From Rhodopseudomonas sp. BR0M22 (GTDB lineage: Bacteria > Pseudomonadota > Alphaproteobacteria > Rhizobiales > Xanthobacteraceae), in NCBI RefSeq assembly GCF_010907035.1, contig NZ_QUMK01000009.1:1-64000 (forward strand): DNA of 64,000 nucleotides, written 5' to 3'. Under the pieces are notes generated by a model. The model made no database searches, was not told the DNA's origin, and worked only from the letters and a program-made list of their open reading frames with translations. Position 1 is the first letter of the stretch, and each line of letters starts with the position of its first letter. Both the position numbers and the translations under genes were made by a program. Positions 21,285 through 30,612 of this stretch are shown here, in pieces.

Positions 21285-22253
21285 TCAGCCCTTCAGCACC
21301 TTGATCTTGCCGTCGCGCAGATCCTTCATGATCGCATCGAGCTTGGCCTTCTGCTCCGGGGTCGCGCCGCAAATCACCATGTTCGACGCTTCCGGCCCCA
21401 TCTTCAGGCCGAACTCTTTGTAACCCGGCTTCCAGCTACCTTTGACCGCCTCGTCGATCGCATATTGGACCTGGAAGCCGGTGCCGGTGACCGAATAGGC
21501 GACGTAGAGCGGATCGGTGCCGCAGCGATCGGTGTAGCTGCCGATGATGTGCGTCCCCTTTTCCTTGGCGGCCTGCTCCATGCCGCGCAGCCCGAGATTG
21601 AGGATGTGGTAGTGGATGTCGGCGCCTTGAGCGATCGCCGCCAGCGTCGCCTCCTTGGCCTTGGCGACGTCGTCGAAATCGCCGGTGAAGTTTTCGATGT
21701 ATTTGATGTTCGGGTTGATCGCCTTGGCGCCGTTGCCGAACTCCTTGCCGGCGTTGACGATCGACGGAATCTCGAGCCCTCCGACGTAGCTGACCACGCC
21801 CGTCTTCGACAGCATCGCCGCAGCGGCACCCGCCGCATAAGCGATCTCCGCCTGCTTGACGTCGTATCCCGCGACGTTCGGCGCGCTTTCGCCGTCGTTG
21901 CCGCCGACGATCGAGAAGTGCACCTTCGGGAAGCGCTTGGCGATCTTGTACACCGACGCCTGGGTCTGGCCGCCGACTCCGATCACCAGCGTGTTCTTGC
22001 TGGCGAGATTAGTCAGCGCTTGGTCCATGTCGGCGTAGTTGATGTTCTCGATCATCTGTACCTTGATCTTGTCGCCGTATTTCTTCTCGGCGGCCATCAG
22101 CCCGTCGTAGGACGATTCCATCCAACCCTTGTCGGACTTCGAGCCGGGGATCAGGATTCCGACCTTGAGTGGGTCGGCGTGAGCAAGGCTTGCGGAGAGC
22201 GCCAGCGCGCCGCCGAGCAGCGCAGCCTGGAGAACGGAACGGCGTGACCTCAT
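21285..22253 (-). CDS. BMP-family ABC transporter substrate-binding protein
   Basis: Periplasmic binding protein of the Bmp/PnrA-like family (322 residues), whose studied members bind nucleosides. It has a signal peptide (RRSVLQAALLGGALALSASLAHA, cleavage near residue 26) with twin Arg but no strong Tat box, then VGILIPGSKSDKGWMESSYDGL and IIGSYTDRCGTDPLYVAYS. There is no lipobox, so it should be soluble in the periplasm. First gene of the importer operon and divergent from the hydrolase operon across a 333-base AT-richer region. Substrate unknown; the neighbouring hydrolases hint at an amide- or ureido-containing compound. Confidence 0.92.
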   Translation of the reverse strand: MRSRRSVLQAALLGGALALSASLAHADPLKVGILIPGSKSDKGWMESSYDGLMAAEKKYGDKIKVQMIENINYADMDQALTNLASKNTLVIGVGGQTQASVYKIAKRFPKVHFSIVGGNDGESAPNVAGYDVKQAEIAYAAGAAAAMLSKTGVVSYVGGLEIPSIVNAGKEFGNGAKAINPNIKYIENFTGDFDDVAKAKEATLAAIAQGADIHYHILNLGLRGMEQAAKEKGTHIIGSYTDRCGTDPLYVAYSVTGTGFQVQYAIDEAVKGSWKPGYKEFGLKMGPEASNMVICGATPEQKAKLDAIMKDLRDGKIKVLKG

Positions 22254-22334
22254 GAAGACCCTCGTTGCGGTGGTGAAGAACGTCCGGCTTCATCCCGCAG
22301 CAAGCAGCGTGCCAAGGCCATATCATGTTGATTT

Positions 22335-22383
22335 GTAAGCAAATAAATTCCGAAAACGCCGACCTAAACAAACAAATGCTTAC
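22335..22383. promoter_or_regulatory. Inverted GTAAGCA half-sites in the divergent control region
   Basis: GTAAGCA at 22335-22341 and its inverted copy TGCTTAC at 22377-22383 are 42 bp apart centre to centre, about four helical turns, in the AT-rich part of the 333-base region between the importer and the hydrolase operon. The left site also sits in a small palindrome TTTGTAAGCAAA. Candidate operator, possibly for the TetR-type protein encoded at 24596. The rest of 22254-22586 shows no other gene. Confidence 0.4.
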
Positions 22384-22586
22384 TTTTTATCCAGAGCTGG
22401 GCGCCGTTTGTCGAAATCCTGGGCAGCGGCACGCGACGAAGGTGCGACGCGCATTGAATCGGCTGGCAAATCTCCTTTGGCAGCGAACTTGCAAACTGCC
22501 GAAAGCATGATCCGCGGACGTAGGGGCAAGAGATCATCGCCTCGCATGTCTCGCGCTCGAAACAGAGCACGCAACGGGAGTGTCGC

Positions 22587-23393
22587 ATGACAGCAAGTGA
22601 GCCGCGCACGCAACCAATCGGCGGCGGCCAGCTCGGCATCGGCCGGCAATACGCATGGTGGGCGGATGAAACCACGGTCGACATGGCGATGCCGCAACCT
22701 GCACCGCGACCGATCACGCTTCCCTGCGCGCCGCAGAACGTCACCGTCGATCTCAACCGCACGGCGATGATCGTGATCGACATGCAGAACGATTTCTGCA
22801 CCGCCGGAGGCTGGGTCGATCACATCGGCGGTGACTATCGGCCCGACCGCAAGCCGATCGAACCACTCCAAAAGCTGCTGCCGATGCTACGCAACGCCGG
22901 CGTACCGGTGATCTGGGTGAACTGGGGCAATCGGCCGGACCTCGCCAATATGCCGCCGAACCAGATTCATTTGTACAAACCGCAAGGCAAAGGCACCGGC
23001 CTCGGCGATCCATTGCCGGGCAGCGGCGCGCATGTGCTGGAGAAAGACTCCTGGGCCGCCGCGGTGGTCGACGAGTTGCCGCAACAGCCCGAGGACATCA
23101 AGGTCGACAAGTATCGGATCAGCGGCTTCTGGGACACGCCGCTCGACAGCATTCTGCGCAATCTCGGCGTCAAGTCGCTGCTGTTTTCCGGCGTCAACAC
23201 CGATCAATGCGTCCTGCACTCGCTGACCGACGCCAATTTCCTGGGCTATGGCTGCATCCTGGTGCAAGATTGCTGCGCGACCTCGTCGCCGGAGTTCTGC
23301 ACCGAGGCGACGATCTGGAACGTGAAAAAGTGCTTCGGCTTCGTCACCGACTCGACGTCGATCATGACCTCGATGGGCAAGCCGGTTGGATGA
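22587..23393 (+). CDS. Isochorismatase-family cysteine hydrolase
   Basis: Cysteine hydrolase of the isochorismatase/nicotinamidase-like superfamily, 268 residues. The triad is visible: Asp in VIDMQNDFC (near 66), Lys in VDKYRISGFWDTPL (near 174-180) and the nucleophile Cys in GVNTDQCVLHS (near 208). Members act on C-N bonds such as biuret, N-carbamoylsarcosine, ureidoacrylate or nicotinamide. The context (amidase next, ABC importer opposite) fits hydrolysis of an imported amide or ureide, but the exact substrate is not readable. GGGAG precedes the ATG. Its stop overlaps the amidase start. Confidence 0.88.
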   Translation: MTASEPRTQPIGGGQLGIGRQYAWWADETTVDMAMPQPAPRPITLPCAPQNVTVDLNRTAMIVIDMQNDFCTAGGWVDHIGGDYRPDRKPIEPLQKLLPMLRNAGVPVIWVNWGNRPDLANMPPNQIHLYKPQGKGTGLGDPLPGSGAHVLEKDSWAAAVVDELPQQPEDIKVDKYRISGFWDTPLDSILRNLGVKSLLFSGVNTDQCVLHSLTDANFLGYGCILVQDCCATSSPEFCTEATIWNVKKCFGFVTDSTSIMTSMGKPVG

Positions 23394-24586
23394 ACATGAT
23401 CGATCCGATACAGACGCCGCCCGCCGGCAGCGCATTCATCCCCGGCCCGTTGCTGCATCTGGCGGCGACCGCATGCGGGCCGCTCGACGGGCTGAGCTTC
23501 GCGGTGAAGGATCTGATTGACATCGCCGGCACTGTCACCGGCGGCGGCAATCCGGACTGGCTACGCACGCACGAGCCTGCCGCGCGCTCGGCGCCGGTGG
23601 TCGAACGGCTGCTCTCGGCCGGTGCCAGCGTGCACGGCAAGACCATCACCGACGAACTCGCTTTCAGCCTCGAAGGCATCAACGCGCATTACGGCACGCC
23701 GCTGAACCCGGCCTGCCCCGATCGCATTCCAGGCGGCTCGTCGTCGGGCTCGGCTTCGGCCGTTGCGGCCGGGCTGGTCGATTTCGCACTCGGCACCGAT
23801 ACCGGCGGCTCAGTGCGGGTGCCAGCGAGTTTCTGTGGCATTTACGGCATCCGGCCCACCCACGACGCGATCCCGCTCGACGGTGTGATGCCTTTCGCGC
23901 CGAGCTACGACACGGTCGGCTGGTTCGCACGGGATGCGGAAATGCTGGCGCGCGTCGGTGACGTCGTCCTTCCCAAAGCCGAGCCTGAACCGATCCGCAG
24001 GTTGCTGATCGTGCGCGACGCGTTCGAGATCGCGGATGACGATGTGGCCATCGCCCTCCGCGCGATCTGTGCGAAGCTCGATGCCCGCGACGAAATCACC
24101 GTGTTCGACGGCGCGAAGGCCGAATGGTTCGAGGCCTATCAAGTGCTCCAGGGCACCGAGAACTGGCGTGAGCTCGGCGGCTGGATCAGCACGACGCGAC
24201 CGAGCTTCGGCGACGCGATCGCGCCGCGTTTTGCCAGAACCGCGGACATCACTGCGGACGATGTCGCGCGATGGCAGCCGCTTCGCGACGCGATCCGCAG
24301 CCGGCTGCGCACGCAGCTTGCCGGCGGCATCGGTTGGCTGATCCCGACCGCGCCTTGCATCGCTCTGCCGAAGCACAGCCCCGAACCCGGCGAGCAGCAC
24401 GGCCCGTTCTACACGCGCGCGCTGACGCTGACGTCGATCGCCGGCCACGCCGGGCTGCCTCAAGTCAACCTCCCAGTGGCCACCGTCGACGGCTGCCCGG
24501 TCGGACTGTCGCTGATCGGCGGTGCCGGCGCCGATCGCGCAGTGCTGGACGCAGCATGCCGATTGAGCGCACGCCTCAACGACTAG
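23390..24586 (+). CDS. Amidase signature family amidohydrolase
   Basis: Ser-cisSer-Lys amidase of 398 residues, on the short side for the family and similar to AMI1-type amidases. Visible triad: Lys in SFAVKDLID (near 39), the cis-Ser in GGSSSGSASAVAAG and the nucleophile Ser in DTGGSVRVPASFCG (near 142). The ATG at 23390 overlaps the preceding stop (ATGA), a sign of coupled translation; a second Met two codons later is possible. Likely acts on the product of, or alongside, the cysteine hydrolase. Substrate unknown. Confidence 0.9.
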   Translation: MNMIDPIQTPPAGSAFIPGPLLHLAATACGPLDGLSFAVKDLIDIAGTVTGGGNPDWLRTHEPAARSAPVVERLLSAGASVHGKTITDELAFSLEGINAHYGTPLNPACPDRIPGGSSSGSASAVAAGLVDFALGTDTGGSVRVPASFCGIYGIRPTHDAIPLDGVMPFAPSYDTVGWFARDAEMLARVGDVVLPKAEPEPIRRLLIVRDAFEIADDDVAIALRAICAKLDARDEITVFDGAKAEWFEAYQVLQGTENWRELGGWISTTRPSFGDAIAPRFARTADITADDVARWQPLRDAIRSRLRTQLAGGIGWLIPTAPCIALPKHSPEPGEQHGPFYTRALTLTSIAGHAGLPQVNLPVATVDGCPVGLSLIGGAGADRAVLDAACRLSARLND

Positions 24587-24595
24587 GCTTTCGAC

Positions 24596-25288
24596 ATGAC
24601 CGACCGCATTGCCGACCTCGACACCCTCGACGCCAAGCCACGCCGCCGGCCGCGCCGCAACGCCGATCAGAACCGTGCCGCGATTTTGAAAGCAGCGACC
24701 GCCGAATTCGCCACCCACGGCTATGCCGGCGCACGCATCACCCGGATCGTCACCAAGGCCGGCTCCAATCCGCGGATGATCTACGAACTGTTCGGCAGCA
24801 AGTCCGAACTGTACGTCGCGACCCTGGAGAGTGCGCTCGGCGCGCTCCGGACCGAAGAGCTGACGCTTGATCTGATGCACCTCGATCCGCTCGACGGACT
24901 GCTGAAACTGCTCGACTTCATGAGCGGGCATTTCGAACGCAACAGCCATCTCGTCAGCCTGCTGCGCAGCGAAAACATGATGAAGGCGCGCCATATGAAG
25001 AAGTCGGCGCGAATCCAGCAGATGTCGTCGCCGGTGCTCGGAATGACCACACGCCTGCTGGCCCGCGGCGTCGCCGAGGGCCGACTCGCGTCCGACATCG
25101 ATCCCTTGCGGCTCTATGTGATGATTGCAGCGCTCAGCCAGTTTCACTGCGCCAACGTGCACACGCTGTCGTCGATGTTCGAGACCGACCTGAGTAAGTC
25201 CGAATGGCGGGCGCAGCGCCGCGACGACGCCCGCAAGATGCTGGCGGCATATCTGACCCGTGGCCGCGACGAGGTCGGCAAGAGCTGA
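24596..25288 (+). CDS. TetR/AcrR-family transcriptional regulator
   Basis: 230-residue regulator with an N-terminal TetR helix-turn-helix (about residues 25-72: AAILKAATAEFATHGYAGARITRIVTKA, then NPRMIYELFGSKSELY) preceded by a basic stretch PRRRPRRN, and a C-terminal ligand domain of RutR-like layout. It lies 9 bases after the amidase, so it is the third gene of that operon and probably controls this operon and the opposite importer. Ligand unknown. It is typical for such regulators to respond to the substrate of the pathway. Confidence 0.9.
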   Translation: MTDRIADLDTLDAKPRRRPRRNADQNRAAILKAATAEFATHGYAGARITRIVTKAGSNPRMIYELFGSKSELYVATLESALGALRTEELTLDLMHLDPLDGLLKLLDFMSGHFERNSHLVSLLRSENMMKARHMKKSARIQQMSSPVLGMTTRLLARGVAEGRLASDIDPLRLYVMIAALSQFHCANVHTLSSMFETDLSKSEWRAQRRDDARKMLAAYLTRGRDEVGKS

Positions 25289-25381
25289 CCAGGAATCCGC
25301 GTCGACCAAAAGGGACGATGATCTCGACCTGTAATGGCCGGGACAAGCTCCCGGCCATTACGCAGGCGGTGGTGTAAAGCG

Positions 25382-26500
25382 CTACGCCGCGCGCTCCGCC
25401 TTCAGCACACCGCGGCGGATCTGGTCTTCTTCGATCGACTCGAACAGCGCCTTGAAGTTGCCTTCGCCGAATCCGTCGTCGCCCTTGCGCTGGATGAATT
25501 CGAAGAAGATCGGGCCGATCGCATTGGCCGAGAAGATCTGCAGCAGCACCTTGGTCTGGCCGCCGTCGACGACGCCTTCACCGTCGATCAGGATGCCGTT
25601 CCGCTGCAGCCGGGCGAGATCTTCGCCGTGCTTCGGCAATCGGGCATCGACACGCTCGAAATACGTCTCGGGCGGCGACGGCATGAACGGCAGGCCGCTC
25701 GCGCGCAAATCTTCGACCGTCGCGTAGATGTCGCGGCAACCGCAGGCGATGTGCTGAATGCCCTCGCCGCGATACAGGTTGAGATATTCTTCGATCTGAC
25801 CGGAATCGCCGGCGTCCTCGTTGATCGGAATCCGGATCTTGCCGTCGGGACTGGTCAGCGCACGGGAGAACAGGCCGGAGGCGCGGCCCTCGATGTCGAA
25901 GAAACGGATCTGCCGGAAATTGAACAGCTTGGCGTAGAAGCCTGTCCACACATCCATCCGGCCGCGATGAACGTTGTGGGTCAGGTGATCGATGTAGTAG
26001 AGGCCGGTGCCGACGGGCCGGGCGTCACGGGCCCCGACCCACTCGAATTCAGCGTCGTAAGCTGAGCCCTTCGCGCCGTAGCGATCGACGAAATACAGCA
26101 GGCTTCCGCCGATGCCCTTGATCGCCGGAACGTCGAGCGTCGCCTGCGCGGCCGTGACGCCGGCTGGTTCGGCGCCCAGCGCGACCGCACGCTCATAGGC
26201 CTGTTTGGCATCGACCACGCGAAACGCCATCGACGGCGCGCACGGGCCATGGGCAGCGACGAAGTCGGTGCCGTGGGTGCCGGGCTGCTCGTTGACCAGA
26301 TAGTTGACGTCGCCCTGGCGATAGACCGAGATCGCCTTGGTGCGATGCGTCGCAACCAGGCTGAAGCCCATCAGCTTGAACAGGCTGTGAAGCTGCGCCG
26401 GATCGGGATGGGCGAATTCGACGAACTCGAAGCCGTCAGTGCCCATCGGATTGTCGGCAGTGATCGTCGCCGGCTGCGCATTGTGCGGAAATGGTCCCAT
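25382..26500 (-). CDS. hpd: 4-hydroxyphenylpyruvate dioxygenase
   Basis: Non-heme Fe(II) enzyme of tyrosine degradation: 4-hydroxyphenylpyruvate + O2 to homogentisate + CO2. 372 residues in two vicinal-oxygen-chelate halves. The metal ligands can be seen: His in DHLTHNV (near 170), His in GIQHIACG (near 250) and Glu in PIFFEFIQRKG (near 336). The ATG at 26500 is preceded by GAGGAGG. It is divergent from an Lrp-type gene, with 125 bases between them that contain a palindromic site. No other homogentisate genes are in the window. Confidence 0.95.
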   Translation of the reverse strand: MGPFPHNAQPATITADNPMGTDGFEFVEFAHPDPAQLHSLFKLMGFSLVATHRTKAISVYRQGDVNYLVNEQPGTHGTDFVAAHGPCAPSMAFRVVDAKQAYERAVALGAEPAGVTAAQATLDVPAIKGIGGSLLYFVDRYGAKGSAYDAEFEWVGARDARPVGTGLYYIDHLTHNVHRGRMDVWTGFYAKLFNFRQIRFFDIEGRASGLFSRALTSPDGKIRIPINEDAGDSGQIEEYLNLYRGEGIQHIACGCRDIYATVEDLRASGLPFMPSPPETYFERVDARLPKHGEDLARLQRNGILIDGEGVVDGGQTKVLLQIFSANAIGPIFFEFIQRKGDDGFGEGNFKALFESIEEDQIRRGVLKAERAA

Positions 26501-26591
26501 CGGCGGCTCCTCCTCAAGATTTGGCTTTGCGCCATCATCGACCCGTCGCCGCGCAAGGGGCGTGCAAATGCGAGCCGCTCGCGCTAATCTG

Positions 26592-26606
26592 TGCACGATC
26601 CGTGCA
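26592..26606. promoter_or_regulatory. Palindromic site between hpd and the Lrp-type gene
   Basis: TGCACG-ATC-CGTGCA has perfect 6-base arms around a 3-base centre and lies in the short divergent control region, 20 bases before the regulator's start. The size (15 bp) and symmetry match Lrp/AsnC operators, so the neighbouring regulator is the natural candidate to bind it. Confidence 0.45.
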
Positions 26607-26625
26607 TGAATGGTGGCTTTCGCGC

Positions 26626-27105
26626 ATGATGTCCGTCGATGCTTTCGACCTGAAGATCCTGAGCGCGCTGCAGGACGATGGCCGCCTCACCAATCAGGAG
26701 CTGGCGGATCGGGTGCAATTGTCGCCGTCGCAGTGCTCGCGGCGGCGGATGCGGCTGGAGCAGGACAACATCATCACCGGCTATCGGGCCGAACTCGCCG
26801 GCGACGCGCTCGGGTTCGGCGTCGTCGCCTTCATCCAGATCACGCTGGCGACGCACTCGCCGGGCAACGCCGAGAAGTTTCGATCACTGGTCGGCCGGAT
26901 CGACGAAGTGCAGGAAGCCTATTCGCTGACCGGCGACGCGGACTATGTGCTCAAGGCCGTCCTGCGCGATCTCAAAGGCCTGTCCGACCTGGTCAACAAC
27001 GTGCTGATGCCGCACCAGAGCGTCGCGCATGTGCGATCCTCGATCGTGCTCGATCGCCTCAAGGAAAGCGCGAGGCTGCCGCTGAAGCAACTCGCGACCG
27101 GCTGA
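26626..27105 (+). CDS. Lrp/AsnC-family transcriptional regulator
   Basis: 159-residue regulator with an N-terminal winged helix-turn-helix (FDLKILSALQDDGRLTNQELADRVQLSPSQCSRRRMRLE) and a C-terminal RAM/AsnC ligand domain (about 75-150, with YSLTGDADYVLKAV). The family binds amino acids or related ligands. Divergent from hpd, so probably a regulator of tyrosine/phenylalanine degradation, as with other hpd-linked Lrp proteins; that is inference from context. Start at the ATG at 26626 or the next codon (MM). Confidence 0.92.
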   Translation: MMSVDAFDLKILSALQDDGRLTNQELADRVQLSPSQCSRRRMRLEQDNIITGYRAELAGDALGFGVVAFIQITLATHSPGNAEKFRSLVGRIDEVQEAYSLTGDADYVLKAVLRDLKGLSDLVNNVLMPHQSVAHVRSSIVLDRLKESARLPLKQLATG

Positions 27106-27149
27106 TCGCCGGGCGTCCGTGATCGGACGAGGGTCCGACCTCGGTCGGG

Positions 27150-28601
27150 TCAACTCTTCGGAATCGAAATCTGACAAACCACGCCGGCAGGAGAAAATTC
27201 CAGCTTCGCCCCGCCGCTGCCGAGGCTGCGCGAAATCAGCGTCTGGCCGAAACCAGAGCTTTGCGGCGGGGTCACCGGCGGGCCGTCGTGCTCGCGCCAT
27301 TCGATCGTGAGCGCCTCGTCGCCGTCAGCGATCCGGCGCACCGAGATCCTGCCGGCCGGGATCGAGAGCGCGCCGTATTTCACCGCATTGGTGGTGAGTT
27401 CGTGAAACACCAGACCGAGCGACACCGCCATCTTGGCTTCCACCGCGATATCGAGACCCTCGGTCAGGATGCGGCCGCTGGACAGCGACGCGAACGGCGC
27501 CAGTTCGGCGGCAAGCACGTCGCGGATCTGCAAGTTTTGCCACGAGGCGTTGGACAGCAGCGTATGGGTCGCCGCCAATGCCTGAATCCGGCCGGTGAAC
27601 GACTTCTGAAACTCTTCGATGGTGCGCTCGTGCGCGGCGGTCCGGGCGCAGATCGCCATCACCATGGTCAGCGTATTCTTCACCCGATGGTCGAGTTCCC
27701 CCATCAGCAGCGACTGGTGCCGTTCGGCCGCCTTGCGCTGCGACAGATCGACCAGCGTCACGACGCAGCCCTGGGTTCGCTCGCCCGAGACCACCAGCGG
27801 CGCGGCGCTGATCATCACGTCGGTGATCGCGGCCGACGGCGTGCGCACCGCGGCCTCCAGCCCCTGCACCGGAAGGCCGGCGGTCGCCATCGTGACGATG
27901 TCGTCACTGCTCATCAGTTCGGAGGCTTCGGGGAAGCCGAGCGCAATCGCCTCGGCGAAAGTCTTGCCGACCGGAGCCTCGGCGCAGATCCGCATCGCCG
28001 CGCCGTTGAGATGGGTGACGTGGCCGGCCCGATCGCAGACGATCACCGCCTCGTTGGCCGAAGCCAGGATGGCACGCGCGAGCCGCTCGGACTCGCGGGC
28101 CGCCGCGGCCTGCTCGCGCTCGCTGATGTCGGTGAAGGTGACGGCAGCGCCCTGAACGATGCCGAACTCCAGCGGCGTCCCGGTCAGCAGCATGCTGCGC
28201 TCGGCGTTGCCGACCCGCAGATGGATCTCGGCCGACTGCCGTTCCTGTTGCGCCTGCGCCAGCAGGCTTTGAAAGGCCGCCTGATTGACCGGATCGAGCA
28301 AGGCGATCAGCGCCGGTGCGGTCAACGAGCCATGGGGACAATCGAGCAGCGTGCACAGCGCCTGATTGGCGTAGAGCAGCTGGCCGTCGTGATCGAACGC
28401 GGCGGCGCCGACATCCATCGCCTCCATGAAGGTGCGATAGGATTGTCCGCCGCCTTCGAGCGTGAACACCTGCTCGGCGTCGGCACCTCGCACAACGAGG
28501 GCGTCGATTTCCCCCTCACGAATCGCCCGCAGCGTCTCTTCGGCCTCCTCCAGCCGGGCTTCCAGCTCCGCCCTGCTCAGCGCCGAGACCGCCGACGTCA
28601 C
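27150..28601 (-). CDS. PAS-domain HWE/HisKA_2-type sensor histidine kinase in the kai operon
   Basis: Soluble 483-residue histidine kinase. It has a short N-terminal coiled coil (about 6-30), a PAS domain at about 53-165, a second PAS at about 172-290, the phosphoacceptor region [11 protein letters not shown] with His305, and an ATPase part with N-box [14 protein letters not shown] (Asn405) and [15 protein letters not shown]/HisKA_2 kinases often pass phosphate to stand-alone receivers. No membrane segment and no response regulator nearby. Its GTG start overlaps the kaiB stop by four bases (GTGA), so it is translated with KaiB and is probably the output or input kinase of the Kai proteins. 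Confidence 0.9.
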   Translation of the reverse strand: MTSAVSALSRAELEARLEEAEETLRAIREGEIDALVVRGADAEQVFTLEGGGQSYRTFMEAMDVGAAAFDHDGQLLYANQALCTLLDCPHGSLTAPALIALLDPVNQAAFQSLLAQAQQERQSAEIHLRVGNAERSMLLTGTPLEFGIVQGAAVTFTDISEREQAAAARESERLARAILASANEAVIVCDRAGHVTHLNGAAMRICAEAPVGKTFAEAIALGFPEASELMSSDDIVTMATAGLPVQGLEAAVRTPSAAITDVMISAAPLVVSGERTQGCVVTLVDLSQRKAAERHQSLLMGELDHRVKNTLTMVMAICARTAAHERTIEEFQKSFTGRIQALAATHTLLSNASWQNLQIRDVLAAELAPFASLSSGRILTEGLDIAVEAKMAVSLGLVFHELTTNAVKYGALSIPAGRISVRRIADGDEALTIEWREHDGPPVTPPQSSGFGQTLISRSLGSGGAKLEFSPAGVVCQISIPKS

Positions 28602-28882
28602 GACGACGACTCCTCCACCGCCAGATGCACCAGGACTTTCGGGGTGTCGGACAGATCGCCGATGATCTTGCGGATCGGCACCGGCAGTTCCTTGACCAGG
28701 GTCGGGATCGCCACGATGCCGTGCTCGCGCGCGAGCTGAGGCGACTTCTTCAGATCGATCACCTCGACCCTGTACTTGCCGGCCAAATGCTCCGCACAGA
28801 TCTTCTCGAGATTACGGATCGCCGCCAGCGACTTTGGGGTTTCTCCGGCGACATAGAGTACCAGCTTGATCGGATCGGCCAT
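28598..28882 (-). CDS. kaiB: Circadian clock protein KaiB
   Basis: 94-residue KaiB, a thioredoxin-like fold protein that in cyanobacteria binds KaiC and switches fold. Seen: the N-terminal [22 protein letters not shown], the middle [28 protein letters not shown] (typical KaiB core) and [13 protein letters not shown]. Length is close to 100, as in the family; it ends in acidic/serine residues. It lies 11 bases after kaiC and overlaps the kinase gene. With no KaiA in the window, this matches the KaiA-less systems known in purple bacteria. Confidence 0.96.
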   Translation of the reverse strand: MADPIKLVLYVAGETPKSLAAIRNLEKICAEHLAGKYRVEVIDLKKSPQLAREHGIVAIPTLVKELPVPIRKIIGDLSDTPKVLVHLAVEESSS

Positions 28883-28893
28883 TGGTCGCGTCC

Positions 28894-30585
28894 TTACTTC
28901 GTGCCAACGGCCGGGCCGGCAACGCCCCGGCTCCGCGCCATATCGTTCGCGTCGCGTTCGGTCTGCGCCCGATAGCTGGCTTCCACCTGCATCAGACGCT
29001 GCAGCTCGGCTTCATCGACCGCAAGATCCGCCTGCAACGCATCGATCTGGGCGAGCGCGCGCTTGCGACGCTGCTCGATCTGGTCCTGCAGCCGCGCCAT
29101 CTCGGTGCGCCGCTCGTGCTCGAGACGTCGCGCCTTGGCCTCTTCGGCCCTGCGTGCCGATCCGGTCACCGCGCCGCCGTCGCCGAGATACGGCGGCAGC
29201 AGATGAATACCGTCGTTCGACATCACAAACTCGCGCACCTGATTGGAGTGCGCGATGCCGCGCGCCTTCAACAAATAAAGCTCGCGGTTGAATTCACCGT
29301 GCGCCTCGCGATTGAGCAGCAGAATCCAGGCATCCATCAGCGACGACAGACCGCCGTCGGTCTCGGTGCTCACGCCATGGGAGAGATGCGTGAACACGCC
29401 GGTGATGCCGTTGGACTTCAGATAGTCGACGATGCGGAGCAGCATCGATTGCACTTCGCCGGCCTGACCGCTTTCGGTGAAGGCCGAGATAGGGTCGAGA
29501 ACAACGAGGTCGGGCTTGAAACGCGCGACCTCGCGCAGCATCACGGCCAGATGCATCTCCAGGCTGTAGAAGGTCGGCCGGGCCGCGATGTAGCGAAGCT
29601 GGCTGCTGGTCAGCCAACGCTCCAGATCGGTGCCGACCGACCGCATGTTGCGGACGGTCTGGGCTTCGGATTCCTCGAACGACAGATACAGCGCCTTGCC
29701 GCCCCGGCGACAGGCGGCGTCCACCATCATGCAGGCCAGCGAGCTTTTGCCCGAACCCGCCACGCCGCTGATCAGCACGCTGGTGCCGCGAAAGAAGCCG
29801 CCCCCGGACAGCATCGCATCGAGGTCGTCGACGCCGGTCGAAATCCGATCCTGATAGACTTTGTGCGACAGCCCGAGCGACGACACCGGCAGCACGCTGA
29901 AGCCGTCTTCGTCGATCAGGAATGGATACTCGTTCGTGCCGTGCGCGGTACCGCGATACTTGACGATCCGGAGCCGACGGGTGGAAATCTGATTGTCGAC
30001 GCGATGATCGAGCAGGATCACGCAGTCCGAAACATATTCTTCGAGGCCCTGCCGGGTCAGCGTGCCGTCGCCGCGCTCGCCGGTGATAACCGCGGTCAGT
30101 CCCTTCTGCTTCAGCCAGTCGAACAGCCGCCGGATCTCGGCGCGCAGCACGGCGGGGTTCTGAAACGCCGAAAACAGGCTCTCGATGGTGTCGAGGACGA
30201 TGCGCTTGGCGCCGATCTGATCGACGGCGAACTCCAACCGCAAAAACAGCGCTTCCAGATCGTAATCGCCGACCTCGGCGACCTCGGTCGGATCGATCGC
30301 GATGTGCTCGATCAGAATCCGTTCCTGCTCGATCAGGCCCTGCAGATCGAAGCCGAGCGAGGCAACGTTATCGACGATGTCGCCCGGACGCTCTTCGAAC
30401 GTCACGAACACGCCCGGTTCGCCGTAGAGCCGTGCACCGTTGATCAGGAAGGTCGATGCGAACAGCGTCTTGCCGCAGCCCGCCGAGCCGCAGACCAAAC
30501 TCGGACGCCCGGAGGGCAGACCGCCGAGGGTCAGATCGTCGAAGCCTTCAATACCCGTCGGGGCTTTAGTAATGCCGTCAGTCAT
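28894..30585 (-). CDS. kaiC: Circadian clock ATPase/kinase KaiC with coiled-coil tail
   Basis: 563-residue double-RecA ATPase. CI: Walker A GSAGCGKT at 33-40 and catalytic Glu pair at 64-65. CII: Walker A GVAGSGKS at 274-281 and Glu pair at 304-305. The phosphosite segment reads [10 protein letters not shown], so both phosphoacceptors would be Ser414 and Ser415 where the cyanobacterial protein has Ser-Thr. After CII comes a charged tail (about 476-545, heptad-like [20 protein letters not shown]...) predicted to be a coiled coil, as in the Rhodobacter type, which allows hexamers to pair. First gene of kaiC-kaiB-kinase. The ATG at 30585 has a weak ribosome site and an inverted repeat directly upstream. 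Confidence 0.95.
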   Translation of the reverse strand: MTDGITKAPTGIEGFDDLTLGGLPSGRPSLVCGSAGCGKTLFASTFLINGARLYGEPGVFVTFEERPGDIVDNVASLGFDLQGLIEQERILIEHIAIDPTEVAEVGDYDLEALFLRLEFAVDQIGAKRIVLDTIESLFSAFQNPAVLRAEIRRLFDWLKQKGLTAVITGERGDGTLTRQGLEEYVSDCVILLDHRVDNQISTRRLRIVKYRGTAHGTNEYPFLIDEDGFSVLPVSSLGLSHKVYQDRISTGVDDLDAMLSGGGFFRGTSVLISGVAGSGKSSLACMMVDAACRRGGKALYLSFEESEAQTVRNMRSVGTDLERWLTSSQLRYIAARPTFYSLEMHLAVMLREVARFKPDLVVLDPISAFTESGQAGEVQSMLLRIVDYLKSNGITGVFTHLSHGVSTETDGGLSSLMDAWILLLNREAHGEFNRELYLLKARGIAHSNQVREFVMSNDGIHLLPPYLGDGGAVTGSARRAEEAKARRLEHERRTEMARLQDQIEQRRKRALAQIDALQADLAVDEAELQRLMQVEASYRAQTERDANDMARSRGVAGPAVGTK

Positions 30586-30591
30586 CGGACC

Positions 30592-30612
30592 ACAAATCGT
30601 TTTGCGATTTGT
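30592..30612. promoter_or_regulatory. Inverted repeat just upstream of kaiC
   Basis: ACAAATCG-TTTTG-CGATTTGT has perfect 8-base arms and a 5-base loop. It starts 7 bases before the kaiC ATG, where the ribosome site should be. It could be an operator or an mRNA hairpin that hides the ribosome site. Confidence 0.5.
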
